Assembly: GCA_013368315.1 (NCBI GenBank)
Contig: JAACJM010000172.1
Coordinates: 124,001 to 188,000 of the forward strand
From: Tetrapyrgos nigripes
Taxonomy: Eukaryota > Basidiomycota > Agaricomycetes > Agaricales > Campanellaceae
Direction of reading: 5' to 3'
DNA length: 64,000 nt
In this document: positions 44,499 through 54,639 of the stretch, piece after piece
Numbering within the stretch: position 1 is the stretch's first letter
Layout: each line of letters starts with the position of its first letter
The notes under the pieces: generated by a model
Seen by the model: only the letters and a program-made list of their open reading frames with translations
Told to the model about the DNA's origin: nothing
Databases searched by the model: none
Translations under genes and position numbers: made by a program

Positions 44499-46019
44499 AT
44501 GTCAGGTCAAAGAGCTCAATCTGAACCAGCAGGAGAGGAGGAAGTCGGATTGAATAATATGACGATTCCGAACTTCAAAGTGACTAATGAAGTCTTGAGA
44601 CAAGTACAAGACGATAAGCTGCCCAAGCGAAAAGATGGTCCTTACTTTACTGTCGATCGTGCGCCAGACCTAATGAAGTTCCTAGACGAACTGGAAGAAC
44701 TATTCCAGAATAGAAAGGTTACGGAGGCTGACGCAAAGATCCTCATTGCTGTTAAGTACATGGAGTACGAAACCAAGAAGTTACACTATGACTTGGCAGT
44801 GGAATGTAAAGGAGACTACGAGAAATTCACTGAGAAGCTGAAAGACTGCTATCCGGAGTCCGTAGATAATGGGAAAGGAAGTCTGATACGACTTCGCGAC
44901 ATAGTGAACAAGTATCGACTGATTCCATTAGGGCAACACGAGAAGGTCCTGAAGTTCACTCATGAGTTCAAGCTTGAAGCAAACAAGCTTATGGGTGATG
45001 AACCCATTCTCTCGAATGCAGAAGCAGTTGCCCTCTACATGATGGCATTCGCAGACGAGTTCATAATGTCCATGCGAACTGTTATGCCGAGACCTAGTGA
45101 GAAGAGAAGGATTGAAGATCCTTACCCTATAGACACCATTTACGAAGTGGCTATATATACAGCGAGCTTTCAATTGGCCACAGCATTTGGTCTAGGAATG
45201 AACCCCTTGACCATGGGAGCTACTAGTCCTGAGCAATTAGGAGGAAGAGCTTCGCTGAACCCTTTGAGTTGGTCGCAGCCAAGTGCTAAAGTGACTGCAG
45301 GAGAAAGCTCTCGAACCATTACTTATCCTGCCAATAGGACAGGTATCAAATTAGAAGGAGACGAATTAAGTAGTCGACTTCTAGCAACCATGGACAAGAA
45401 TGAAGCTACCTTGAAGGAGCTGAATACCCATTTGTCTAGCGGAGTTCTAGCTAGCTTAGCGAAGGCTCTCACGAACAATCAAGGGAGTACCCCTAGAGCC
45501 ATAGGCTCTGGTGGGTATAACAGTAATCATCAAGACAGGCATTGTTTCGAACCTCGTTCTAGAGACTTTAAGTGTTATTTTTGTGGGTCCCCCGAGCATG
45601 GTGTTCAAGATTGTCCTATACAGGACGAGTACATCAACGTGAGGAAATGGATTCGCAAGGATTCTAACACTGGAAAGTTTGTCCTCAAAGATGGTACACC
45701 TGCTCCACTAGGAGATGATAGAGAGTCTCGCGCTGTGAAAGTCGAGAGGATTGCCAAAGCTCGTGGATGGGATGTTGCCATCACTAAGGCAGTCATGTTT
45801 ATGACGGAAGAAGAGTATGAGGATGCGTATGCTAAACCAATGGATTACTCTGTTAATGATCTTATGGAGACTCTGAATGGCTTTATGACGAAGGTTACCA
45901 TGTCAAATAGTCAGTTAGGAGAAAGAATGGAAGCCCTAGAGGCTACGCGAAGGGATGAGTTGAGCATCTACAATACTACAGTCAACTCGCGTAGTACTTC
46001 AGAAGGGCCGGGAAACTGA
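44499..46019 (+). CDS. E3 gag
   Basis: A 506-codon frame starting MSGQRAQSEP. The capsid-like region has KDGPYFTVDRAPDLMKFLDE and LIAVKYMEYETKKLHYDLA. A single CCHC knuckle (CYFCGSPEHGVQDC, about 45570-45620) lies in the C-terminal half, followed by a conserved-looking KWIRKDSNTGKFVLKDGTP. The frame stays open upstream of the ATG, so an earlier start is possible. It ends at TGA 46017-46019. Confidence 0.85.
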   Translation: MSGQRAQSEPAGEEEVGLNNMTIPNFKVTNEVLRQVQDDKLPKRKDGPYFTVDRAPDLMKFLDELEELFQNRKVTEADAKILIAVKYMEYETKKLHYDLAVECKGDYEKFTEKLKDCYPESVDNGKGSLIRLRDIVNKYRLIPLGQHEKVLKFTHEFKLEANKLMGDEPILSNAEAVALYMMAFADEFIMSMRTVMPRPSEKRRIEDPYPIDTIYEVAIYTASFQLATAFGLGMNPLTMGATSPEQLGGRASLNPLSWSQPSAKVTAGESSRTITYPANRTGIKLEGDELSSRLLATMDKNEATLKELNTHLSSGVLASLAKALTNNQGSTPRAIGSGGYNSNHQDRHCFEPRSRDFKCYFCGSPEHGVQDCPIQDEYINVRKWIRKDSNTGKFVLKDGTPAPLGDDRESRAVKVERIAKARGWDVAITKAVMFMTEEEYEDAYAKPMDYSVNDLMETLNGFMTKVTMSNSQLGERMEALEATRRDELSIYNTTVNSRSTSEGPGN

Positions 46020-46027
46020 AGACTCCG

Positions 46028-47409
46028 ATGATCGGGCCTACAACGACTCAATCAGTTCTCGTTGCGAACAAAAAGGCCCCTGAGGAGAAACGAATTCGAC
46101 TCCCACCCGTTCCATCCGTAGTAATCCCTGTTCTGTCAAAGAAGAACAGAGAAGTATACCAACCACCGCAAGTAAGAGAGAGGAAAGATAAAGAGACAGA
46201 AGATGCTTCGAGACCAAGAAATGAAGACTTGTGAAGCAACAAGAATCAAGAAGAAACAAAAGTGACCAAACCTACTACAACTGTTCGACCTGCTCTACCG
46301 CTAGGAAGACCTTTTGATGGACTTATACCCATAAACCAGGACAGGATAACAAACACGATTCATCCTGCAATACCCAAACGTTCATCGAGAGCATCGATAG
46401 AGGAAGAAGAGGAATGGGTCAGTGTAGCAGATTTGATCGCGAAAGAAGAACTAGATACCAAAATGGCTCATCATAAGAGCGCTGGTGATGAAGGGATAGC
46501 AGAAAAGATTCTTAGAGGAGAACTAAACCTTACTGCTCGAGAGATATTATCTGTTTCCCCATCAGTGCGAAGGATTCTTGCTCGCAAGGTAAGGAACCTA
46601 GCTATGAAACCGTCAAAAATGGCCGCACATGTGAAGAAAGGTCCTGCCATAAGTATGAAGTTATGCCAGCGTCTCAACCTGAGGAAGTACAACACTTTAA
46701 CGTTGAAGACATGAGTAGCTATACTTATGAAGTCCTCATTAATAGTCGAGAGTTAGTCCATTGAGATCCTGTCGAACAGTTCTTAAAGGATAGACCTCGC
46801 GAGGACAGGGATAAGAAGTTTGTTCTAGCAAGTTGCCCTAGCGAGATGTTGAGAGTAACCTGCCCCAAGATCAATGGTAAACGACAAGTAGAGTGTGTAA
46901 TGGATAGTGGTTCTCAAATCATATCCATGAACAGTGATGTTGCCGTGAAATTGGACTTAAATTGGGATCCTGACATTGTGATCCATATGCAAAGTGCTAA
47001 CGGTGATCTTAACCCCACGCGAGGCCTCGCGAAGAATGTACCTGTAGTTTTTGGAGAGATTTTGATTTATCTTCAGATTCACATCATAGATGATACCCCT
47101 TATGAAGTTCTTATAGGGAGACCCTTTGATGTTCTTTGTGGAACGCAAATCAACAACGACGTAGATGGAGGTCAAGTTATTACGCTAACTGACCCCAACT
47201 CCGGTAGAAGATGTTGTATGGGAACATATCCTCGAGGAGGATCGCCTGTAGCGGCCCTCAGGAAGCAGAATGTACCTACTACCTCTGTAGTCGAGCCTGA
47301 TACAGCCTCAAACGAAGAGAAGAAGACTAGGTCTGAATCTGCTGAACCTGAAGAGAAAGATAGCGCATCTCGAGAAACAAATTTTCTTCAGACCTCGATG
47401 AACTCTTGA
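46028..47409 (+). pseudogene. E3 gag-pol linker and retropepsin
   Basis: A charged linker in two frames (46028-46234, 46262-46714) contains LTAREILSVSPSVRRIL, a motif found before the protease in this gypsy clade. The protease runs from 46846. The active site VECVMDSGSQIISMN is at about 46888-46932 and the IGRPFDVLCG box at about 47113-47142. It closes at 47409 near an Asp/Glu-rich end. Stops at 46232-46234 and 46762 break the linker. Confidence 0.8.
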
Positions 47410-49490
47410 ATCAAGAGGGAGAGGTGGCCATAAGTTTTCATTTTGACGAGAATGGTGATATCCTAATTAATGGATATTCAGTGCCAGAGAAGGATCGAAC
47501 GTTCAGAAAAGAAGAAATATGTGAGTCGTACACGTACGCGAGCATGGCTCACATCGAGAAGACAGACACTAAAGCAGCGCAATTGCTACAAAGTCTTTTA
47601 CAAGAAAGACAAAGTGGTGATGCGAGTTCGTATACTCTACATCGAGTCGGAATAGATGAGTTCCCTGTGCGAGGAGTCTCGCAGACAGAAGGAACCTCGC
47701 GTTTTGACGCCGGAGTGGTAGAAGTATATGGTAAGTATAAGCCAGTCGCTATAAAGGTTCGACCGGTCAAAGATACCTTACCTGAAGAATTCAGAATCAC
47801 TAGGGACATCACTGGCAACCCTCTCGAAGGTATGCCAGTACTTAATCCCAACCCGCCCGAGTTTGTGCCTGGTGAAAGGTACACTCTCGAACGTAAAGAA
47901 ATCATAGATGCGAACCATCCGGAAGGATTTCTACAACCAGAGGAACGAAAACTGTTGCATGATTTCATGTTGAAACACGAACCAGGCTTCGCGTGGCAGA
48001 CTAGCAAAGCAGGGAACTTCAAACGAGAATTCTTCCCTCCAATTCGTATTCCTACAGCTCCACATGTTCCCTGGAACGAAAGACCTATTCCAGTTACTCC
48101 TGGCAAGCATAAAGAGGTCTACGACCTCATTCGCGAAAAGATTGCAGCTGGTACTTATGAACCCTCGAATGGTTCATACAGGGGTAGATGGTTCTGCGTA
48201 CTTAAGAAAGATGGCAAGGTTCGAATTGTACATAGTCTAGAGCCCTTGAACAAAGTAACTATTCAGCACGCAGGTATTCCACCTGCCACTGCTGATGTTG
48301 CTAGGAGCTTCATGGGTGCCTCTTGTCTAGGGCTATTCGATATATTTGTTGGTTATGATCACAGGTATCTCGCTCCTGAGTCGCGAGACATGACAGCGTT
48401 CCAAACACCCTTTGGATTGCATAGACTTGTCAAGCTACCTATGGGTTGGACGAATTCGGTCCCAATATTCCATGATGATGTTACCCACATCTTCAAGGAT
48501 GAGATACCTCATCTAACTATACCTTATATTGACGATGTACCTGTTCGAGGACCACCTACTAGGTATGAGTTAACTGGAGGCGGCTACGAGACTATACCAG
48601 AGAACCCAGGCATAAGAAAATTCGTTTGGGAACACTTCCAAGGCTTAAATAGGATCGTTCAACGACTGACCTATGCTGGAGGAACGTTCTCAGGCAAGAA
48701 GAGTTTCTTGTGTGTACCACAAGCTACTGTGGTAGGACACTTATGCTCTTATGAAGGACGCGAGATAGATCCTAAAAAGTTGGAGACCTTGATATCATGG
48801 CCTACACCTTTAAATCTACCCGAACTAAGAAGTTTTCTAGGGACATCGGGTCAGCTGCGAATGTTTGTTAGAGACTACGCAAAGATAACAGCGGTGTTAA
48901 ACAAGCTTACGGGAAAAGTCCCATGGACTTGGGGTCCAGAGCAGCAGAGCGCCTTTGATAAAGTAAAGGTTGCACTCATGATAGCCCCACCACTACGAGC
49001 AGTGAATTACGATGATAAAGAAGGAATTTGTGTGGGAGTAGATACTTCCTATATGGCTGTCGGTTATTACTTGTACCAGGTTGATCCTCACGATCCTAAG
49101 AAGAAGAACTACATTTACTTTGGTTCAATAACTCTTAACAAGAGGGAAGCTAGATTCTCTCAACCTAAACGAGAGTTGTATGGTTTGAAGCTAGCACTCG
49201 AAGATTCGTATTATACGACTTATGGATGTAGGAAACTGAAAGTATATACCGACGTGAGCTATATCAAAGGCATGCTCGACAACCCTAGTTGTGGTCTGAA
49301 CGCTACAATTAATAGGTGGATTGAGGATGTTAGGAAGTATCACTTCGAGCTCATTCATGTCAAAGGAACAAGTCACGCGTTGGCTGATGGCCTCTCGCGA
49401 AGACCTCCCACGATAAGTTCGCAGCGTCGTACACTGCCCTCTGAAGAAGAACTGATGGATGTTGACGATGGTGCACCCATTCCTTCATGA
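47406..49490 (+). CDS. E3 reverse transcriptase and RNase H
   Basis: A 694-codon open frame, the best-preserved pol in the window. It has GRWFCVLKKDGKVRIVHSLE, first catalytic Asp in LGLFDIFVGYD (about 48330-48360), TNSVPIFHDDV, and the catalytic box PYIDDVPVRGP (about 48520-48555). The connection segment (ELRSFLGTSGQLRMFVRDYA) and RNase H (GVDTSYMAVGYYLYQ, RELYGLKLAL, HALADGLSRRPP) follow. The YIDDVPVRGP/FVGYD signature groups it with E1. The codon used as start here is not ATG, as expected inside a polyprotein. Confidence 0.9.
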   Translation: MNQEGEVAISFHFDENGDILINGYSVPEKDRTFRKEEICESYTYASMAHIEKTDTKAAQLLQSLLQERQSGDASSYTLHRVGIDEFPVRGVSQTEGTSRFDAGVVEVYGKYKPVAIKVRPVKDTLPEEFRITRDITGNPLEGMPVLNPNPPEFVPGERYTLERKEIIDANHPEGFLQPEERKLLHDFMLKHEPGFAWQTSKAGNFKREFFPPIRIPTAPHVPWNERPIPVTPGKHKEVYDLIREKIAAGTYEPSNGSYRGRWFCVLKKDGKVRIVHSLEPLNKVTIQHAGIPPATADVARSFMGASCLGLFDIFVGYDHRYLAPESRDMTAFQTPFGLHRLVKLPMGWTNSVPIFHDDVTHIFKDEIPHLTIPYIDDVPVRGPPTRYELTGGGYETIPENPGIRKFVWEHFQGLNRIVQRLTYAGGTFSGKKSFLCVPQATVVGHLCSYEGREIDPKKLETLISWPTPLNLPELRSFLGTSGQLRMFVRDYAKITAVLNKLTGKVPWTWGPEQQSAFDKVKVALMIAPPLRAVNYDDKEGICVGVDTSYMAVGYYLYQVDPHDPKKKNYIYFGSITLNKREARFSQPKRELYGLKLALEDSYYTTYGCRKLKVYTDVSYIKGMLDNPSCGLNATINRWIEDVRKYHFELIHVKGTSHALADGLSRRPPTISSQRRTLPSEEELMDVDDGAPIPS

Positions 49491-51116
49491 AGTATGATGA
49501 GAATGACGATGACACCTTTGACTTCGAGGATTTCAAAAAGTCTATTGATAATAGAGGAGGATACTTGAATCAAGTAGCTAGAAGCTTCGAAGAGATCGAA
49601 GACGACATTCAAGAAGTTCTAGATGAAGAAAGAATGATCAAGAAAAGAACAGATGAAGTACAGCATCTCTCTCTAGCTACTGTAGCTCAGTTCGCGCAGA
49701 CAACCCTGCTGCCTGAAACTACGGAAGAACATGTCGCAAAGCATCCCTATAGTGAAACACATAGGTCTTCAGCTGCGAAAGAGATGGATGGCTTACTTTT
49801 AGATATTAAAGAATATCTAATAGATCCTACAGAACGAAGATGGAAAACAAAGAAGAAAAGACAACAGTTCGAGAAGCTACTATCAAAGTTCTTCGTAGAT
49901 ACTGAAGGACGACTCTACAGGAAAAAGTCCGGTTGGGGGGAATCAACCCCTTCTAGTCGCACCACAAGGAAAGAGAATGTATATGATGCAAGCTGCGCAC
50001 GACCACCTTGGTCATAAAGGTGTCTACGCAACCACAGCTATGCTCGAGAAGCGATTCTGGTGGCCTGAGCTCGAGAAGGATGTCAACTGGTTTGTATCCT
50101 CTTGTCAGACGTGCCAAGATCGACTGCTACAACATGTAAGGATACCTCCTACTGTAACATATACACCTTCTCTATTCCAAAAAGTTCATGTAGACGTCTT
50201 CAAAGTATCTCCAGCTAGTAATGGCTGTAAACATGTAGTACATGGTAGATGTGCTTTGTCTAGATGGTCAGAAAGCACAAGCCTTATGACAAGACAACGC
50301 GAAAGGTATCGCTGACTGGCTCTTTGAAGACATTATTTGCAGATGGGGTTGCCCAGAAGAAATAGTGACAGATAATGCACCTCAAATGATAGCAGTACTT
50401 AAGTGGTTAGAAACTAAGTATGGTATCAGGGGTATAACCATTTCTGCCTACAACTCGCAGGCAAATGGTATCATCGAAAGGGCACACTTTGACATAAGAC
50501 AAGCTCTAGTGAAAGCAACTGGTGGGGATCTAGCGAAGTGGTACTGGTTCTTGAAACCTGTACTTTGGTCAGATCGAGTGACAGTAAGAAAGGGACTTGG
50601 TTGTTCACCTTACTTCATAACACTAGAGCTGAACCGATACTACCTCTAGACATAGTTTGAGTCTACGTGGTTGGTAAAAACTACGAAATTGCGTGCTTAC
50701 TACAGAAGAGTTAGTTGGTTATCGAGCTCAAGCTTTAGCTAAACATCGTGTACATATAGAAGATATGATAGTCCGCGTAGACGAACGCAAAAGAAGAGAA
50801 TTAAGAAGATTCGAGAGGGAATACAGACATGTAATCAAAGATTGGGATTTCAAACCTGGAACTCTAGTACAACTACGCAAATACGCGAATTGAAAAGAAT
50901 CTAGACCGGAAGATGTATCCTAGATACTTAGGTCCAATGATAGTCATTCGTAGGACGCGTGGTGGTGCGTATATACTAGCAGAAATGGATGGATCAGTAC
51001 TTCACGAGAAGGTAGCAGCCTTCCGCCTACTTCCCCACAAAGCTAGATATAAACCGATAGAGTTACCAGAGAATATCCACTCTCTAATAGATCTGAGTCC
51101 TGAACAAACTAAATAA
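49487..51116 (+). pseudogene. E3 integrase, frameshifted
   Basis: An ATG at 49487 overlaps the preceding stop (ATGA). After an acidic linker the zinc module is HDHLGHKGVYATTAML...SCQTCQ (about 49985-50120). DDE residues are in KVHVDVFKVS, VTDNAPQM and ANGIIERAH. The terminal [20 protein letters not shown] is the GPY/F module. Frameshifts near 50230 and 50640 and a stop at 50891-50893 break the frame. No chromodomain follows. Confidence 0.85.
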
Positions 51117-51402
51117 GATGGTACAGGAAGAAGAACTTCGAGATGGAGGATTGGACACCTGATAGGGATTATATATTTTGATGCTTATTCCTAACCTTCG
51201 AGTTCCACAGTTTGACGACAATGACGAATTAGTTGAGCTCGAACCTTCAACTGCACAGGAAGAACCACGCGAGGTTGAACCAGAAGAAGAAAACCCGGAT
51301 AAAGAAGTCGGAGTACGCACGCGTGCTCAAAGAAGGGCACAGAATGTCACCAAGTAGGGAAAGTCTAAAAAGATAGACTTCCCTGCCCCAGGTAATGTGT
51401 TG
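51117..51402 (+). pseudogene. E3 pol C-terminal tail
   Basis: Acidic-rich reading (LVELEPSTAQEEPREVEPEE) and then a basic VRTRAQRRAQNVTK. A TAG at 51355-51357 interrupts, followed by KSKKIDFPAPGNVL and a TAG near 51400. Typical of the disordered pol tail of this gypsy clade. Confidence 0.5.
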
Positions 51403-51470
51403 TAGACCGGATGCCAGCTACACGCTGCACAACAGGCCAACTTCCACAATACCCGGGGCGAGGGAAGCCA

Positions 51471-51556
51471 GAGCTAACCCGGATTCGAACCAGGGATTGC
51501 TGCGATTGAAGTATGAGCCTCATGTCACAGCTGTGTTACCACTACACCATCAGCAC
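51471..51556 (-). other. tRNA-like sequence (degenerate tRNA or SINE head)
   Basis: On the minus strand a Pol III A box (TGGTGTAGTGG) and a perfect B box (GGTTCGAATCC) are correctly spaced. A 7-bp acceptor (GTGCTGA/TTAGCTC, one mismatch), D arm (GTGT/ACAC), anticodon stem (GCTGT/GCAGC) and T arm (CCTGG/CCGGG) can be drawn. The anticodon region is 23 nt long, which would need a 16-nt intron, and lacks the invariant U33, so a working tRNA is doubtful. Confidence 0.45.
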
Positions 51557-51719
51557 GTATAAACACAAAGGCAGTGACATATGGTTGTACCTCCGTTGGC
51601 GACATTACTCAAAATCGAAAGCCTGAGTCGCGTAGACGTTGTGTTACTTAGTTCACCCAAAAAGAAATGAAGTACTAGGCATGTATTGCAATAACTACTA
51701 CTTCGCGAAGACAAGTATA

Positions 51720-52045
51720 CCTAGGACGAAGTACCAAGACCAGTGTAAAGACCGAAGAAGACCCATCTAACGGGTTAAAGTTGCATAACGAAAGAACTAC
51801 GCCTTCGCTCCACTACCACTCGCAACCTTGTCCGCTGGCGAATCAGATTCGCGAACAACAGAATCCTCGAGTTGAGTACGTGCCTAGGACGAAGTACCAA
51901 GACCAGTGTAAAGACCGAAGAAGACCCATCTAACGGGTTAAAGTTGCATAACGAAAGAACTATGCCTTCGCTCCACTACCACTCGCAACCTTGTCCGCTG
52001 GCGAATCAGATTCACGAACAACAGAATCCTCGAGTTGAGTACGCG
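51720..52045. repeat. 163-bp tandem duplication
   Basis: 51720-51882 and 51883-52045 differ at only a few positions. The unit contains CCTAGGACGAAGTACCAAGA and the end of gene B. Copy 2 supplies the stop used at 51960-51962. Confidence 0.9.
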
Positions 52046-52863
52046 CCAAATGTATGCGAACGACCTCCTGGTAAGACGAGTGTAAACTCTGATAGGACTG
52101 CGTGTGGAACTGGATTTGGTGGCGAACAGAAAGGATTTCGTTCGCAAGAAAGTTCTTGATAGCATTAAGAACCTCAGGAGGGAGTTCGTCGAAAACCACG
52201 AAAGGAAGCAGGTTGACATCCTGCAAAAGCTCGGAAGGGTCGACGGTGAGAAGCTTCTCTTGTTCTGCGTACGCAAAGTCAGTTCAACCTTCGCGAAGGC
52301 AACAGGCTTAACACACACCTGAAGTTAGCAGGTTAAAGTTGGAAGAGGTACCTCCAATTCGTCTCGACGAGCGGTATCCGACTTAGCAATATAGAAATTA
52401 GCTTTTCTGTATTCGCGAGATGTCATATCGACACCAGGCACCATGTGATAGGGAATACACACCGTAGTAGCCCTAGCAGGGGTCGCACTGGCTCGGGAAG
52501 GTGTCTATAAAGAGTCCGGATACTAAGTATAAAAGAAGAATGAAATGTGAACAGTACTCATGGAACTAGCTGAGTTCTTAGGAATCTTCGCAAGCTTAGC
52601 CTTAGGGGGAGCATGAACAGAGGCCTTGATACCAGGTTCAACCATCTGGGTGAACAAACTCGGTAAAAGGGACCAGACGCGAACATGCTCTCTAGACTTA
52701 CCTCAACATTGCCAGTGACATCCTCAATATCATCATCGGTGATAATCTGCCTAGACTAAAGAAGGCATTACTTGAGGATCCAGCGAGGTTGCTCTCGAGA
52801 AAAGCTGCTCGGTCCTCCAGCTGGAAGCATCGAACAGTTCAGAAGTTTTTGAGTTTGGGACAT
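51960..52863 (-). CDS. Gene B: small intron-containing gene of unknown function
   Basis: A TATA box on the minus strand (CTATAAAAAAGGGC, about 52934-52947) precedes an ATG at 52861-52863 by ~80 bp. Downstream are exon pieces: an acidic ITDDDIEDVTGNVE up to 52702, a 56-bp intron (52646-52701, GTAAGT...CCCAG), then MVEPGIKASVHAPPKAKLAK, and later MTSREYRKANFYIAKSDTAR. The final frame (52226-51960) reads FDELPPEVLNAIKNFLANEI and ends near SPADKVASGSGAKA. The first exon meets a TAA before any plausible donor and one join needs a frame change, so the gene may be decayed or my model incomplete. No known domain. Confidence 0.5.
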
Positions 52864-53056
52864 AGCAAAAGAGCGACGGATATGAAGCTCTGAGTAATAA
52901 GAAGACGGTTGGAAAGAAAGTGCGAGTTTGAATGCCCTTTTTTATAGCCTTCGTGAACCTGAGAGCTAGGGAGACGACCACATAAAGTGTGTTTGCGAAC
53001 CTCGGCCAGGGAGCCTCACGATACCGCTATCATCGGGACGATGATTCAATTTAGTT

Positions 53057-53068
53057 GGGGGGAGATGG
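53057..53068 (+). promoter_or_regulatory. Polypurine-tract-like run
   Basis: GGGGGGAGATGG followed by TGGTGTCAAG resembles the plus-strand priming site before a 3' LTR, in the orientation of E3. However, the sequence after it is not a copy of 42574-44001. Confidence 0.3.
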
Positions 53069-53248
53069 TGGTGTCAAGATAACACAAAGATCCGGAATAA
53101 TCAGAAAGATTTCGATTTTCTCCATGTGTACATCAGGGTAACACCATGCCTCATTTCAACTACTATAGCACCAGTATTACAACCCTGAAGAATCTTAAGA
53201 TTGACTTAGATCTTAAAAACACACAAAAGAAAGAAGGTACAAGATCGA

Positions 53249-53254
53249 TTTATT
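53249..53254 (-). terminator. Polyadenylation signal of gene A
   Basis: AATAAA on the minus strand, ~200 bp beyond the gene A stop codon (53453-53455). Confidence 0.5.
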
Positions 53255-53452
53255 CAGTGCATCTATGTACAGAAAGCAACCAGACAGCAAGAAAACAAGC
53301 AGGATAGTAGTGATACAACTCAGAAGCGACAGGAATAAGTAGTAATACTACGCGAAGTCGTTCGAGTGACAAGAAAGTATGCAGATAAAGTAAGATGACT
53401 ATAAAAGAATAGTTAGAAGAAATAAAAGAAGAATATCAAGGACTTACAGGCT

Positions 53453-53577
53453 TCAAACTTCGTCCTCATCGTTGGAGAAGGAAGGGATGGGTTTACTGAA
53501 AGTGACCCTGGGAGACAGCGCATTACGCGAACGGGAACGAGCCGGAGGAGAACCTTCGTGACGACGCGAATGGCTAC
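53453..53577 (-). CDS. Gene A, 3' end of last exon (split off by E5)
   Basis: Continues the exon ending at 61282. With E5 and one GCGTG copy removed, the codons join without a stop or shift (753 + 125 nt fit the phase set by upstream exons). The tail is basic and serine/arginine-rich (SHSRRHEGSPPARSRSRNAL), then PSFSNDEDEV and TGA. A possible intron donor (GTAAGT) lies just after the stop. Confidence 0.75.
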
Positions 53578-53582
53578 GCGTG

Positions 53583-54056
53583 TGTCAAGAACGTTGTCAC
53601 TTAGCAAACCACCCAAGTCACACAATGAAAAGATAGATTCGGCGAGTTACAATGAAATGAGATAGAGAAAGAGAGATAGAGACGAGAAGAGAGCGAGTAG
53701 CTGACTATGCTCGACACTGCACTGTTCTAGGAGCGGAGTGGAGACGAAGTGAACAGACTAAGGAATCTAGCTACGAGATCTATGATATATATAAAAGAGA
53801 ATGAATATGTGAGAAAGTCCATGGAGCCTAGGGATCGGAGATAAGAATGTGAGTCAAGTAAAGAAGTATATATGTGAGAATGTCCATGGAGATAAAGGGA
53901 ACGGAGAAGTGAGTCATAAATTGGAATGGACGATGATGAGAAGTAATTAGTGTTTATGGGTTTATGGAAGATGGTGATAGAACGGAGAACGGGAAGCAGA
54001 TAGGTAATAGAAGAAAATGAAGAAGAGATGAAGGAGGTGAGAGGCGATTCATGACA
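53583..54056 (-). repeat. E5 3' LTR
   Basis: TGTCAAGAACG...ATGACA on the plus strand; a minus-strand polypurine tract (AAAAGGGGGGTAG) lies at 54057-54069. Confidence 0.95.
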
Positions 54057-54200
54057 CTACCCCCCTTTTAGGTCGAGCTTTCACCGGAGCTTGGAAACCG
54101 ATTGTTCCACTGTTTTGTCCATTGCTTCCTGATCCTTTTGTCTAATCCCGTATAGTCGGCCAAGTTTCTGGTGAATCGTTGGGGAAGGTTCCCCACCCTG

Positions 54201-54608
54201 TTAGATCTGACTCACGTCCCCCCCATCCGATTCCTTCCCATGTACCCAGCCGTCGGTGTTGTTGACAGTACCCCATCCGGTGTTGTTGTCGACATAGTTC
54301 AAGTGAATGTTTCCCCCCCATACGCTTGCATCTCCCCATCCCAAGTTGTTTCGTTCATTTGACCGGAGGCTAGATGGATAGGTAGTGCATCTCGCCCGGT
54401 GTCCCGCCCCTAATCTGCATCGTTTTGATGACTCATGTCCTGGCCAGATGCATTGATTACACCCGTTGTGCCTCCCCGTGTGTCCCTCGTCTAGTCTGCA
54501 ACGCCGGCCTGAACATAGACCGTATCTGCAGCGTCCGGTGTTGTCTGTTAATGGGTCGATCGTCGTTGTGGTGGTAGTCGAGACTGTGATAGCGATGGGT
54601 GTAGACAT
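54201..54608 (-). CDS. E5 extra 3' ORF: Cys/His cluster plus GW/WG motifs
   Basis: A 135-codon frame from an ATG at 54606-54608, in a different frame from pol. After a Thr-rich start there is a Cys/His-rich module with two similar halves, CRLDEGHTGRH and CRLGAGHRARC, each preceded by a C-containing segment; it probably binds metal. The last third holds four GW/WG sites within ~45 residues (NLGWGDASVWGGN, NTGWGTV, DGWVHG). Clustered GW/WG motifs in disordered sequence are known Argonaute-binding hooks; that role here is inference. A run of seven Gs at about 54220 lies near the end, and a neighbouring frame there encodes more GWG. The family is not recognised. Confidence 0.55.
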   Translation of the reverse strand: MSTPIAITVSTTTTTTIDPLTDNTGRCRYGLCSGRRCRLDEGHTGRHNGCNQCIWPGHESSKRCRLGAGHRARCTTYPSSLRSNERNNLGWGDASVWGGNIHLNYVDNNTGWGTVNNTDGWVHGKESDGGDVSQI

Positions 54609-54639
54609 GATAGAGGTGTAGTGTGAGGGTCGAGACTGA

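Noticed and set aside
51471..51556. A functional tRNA gene
   Set aside because: The anticodon loop is 23 nt and lacks U33; I keep it only as tRNA-like.
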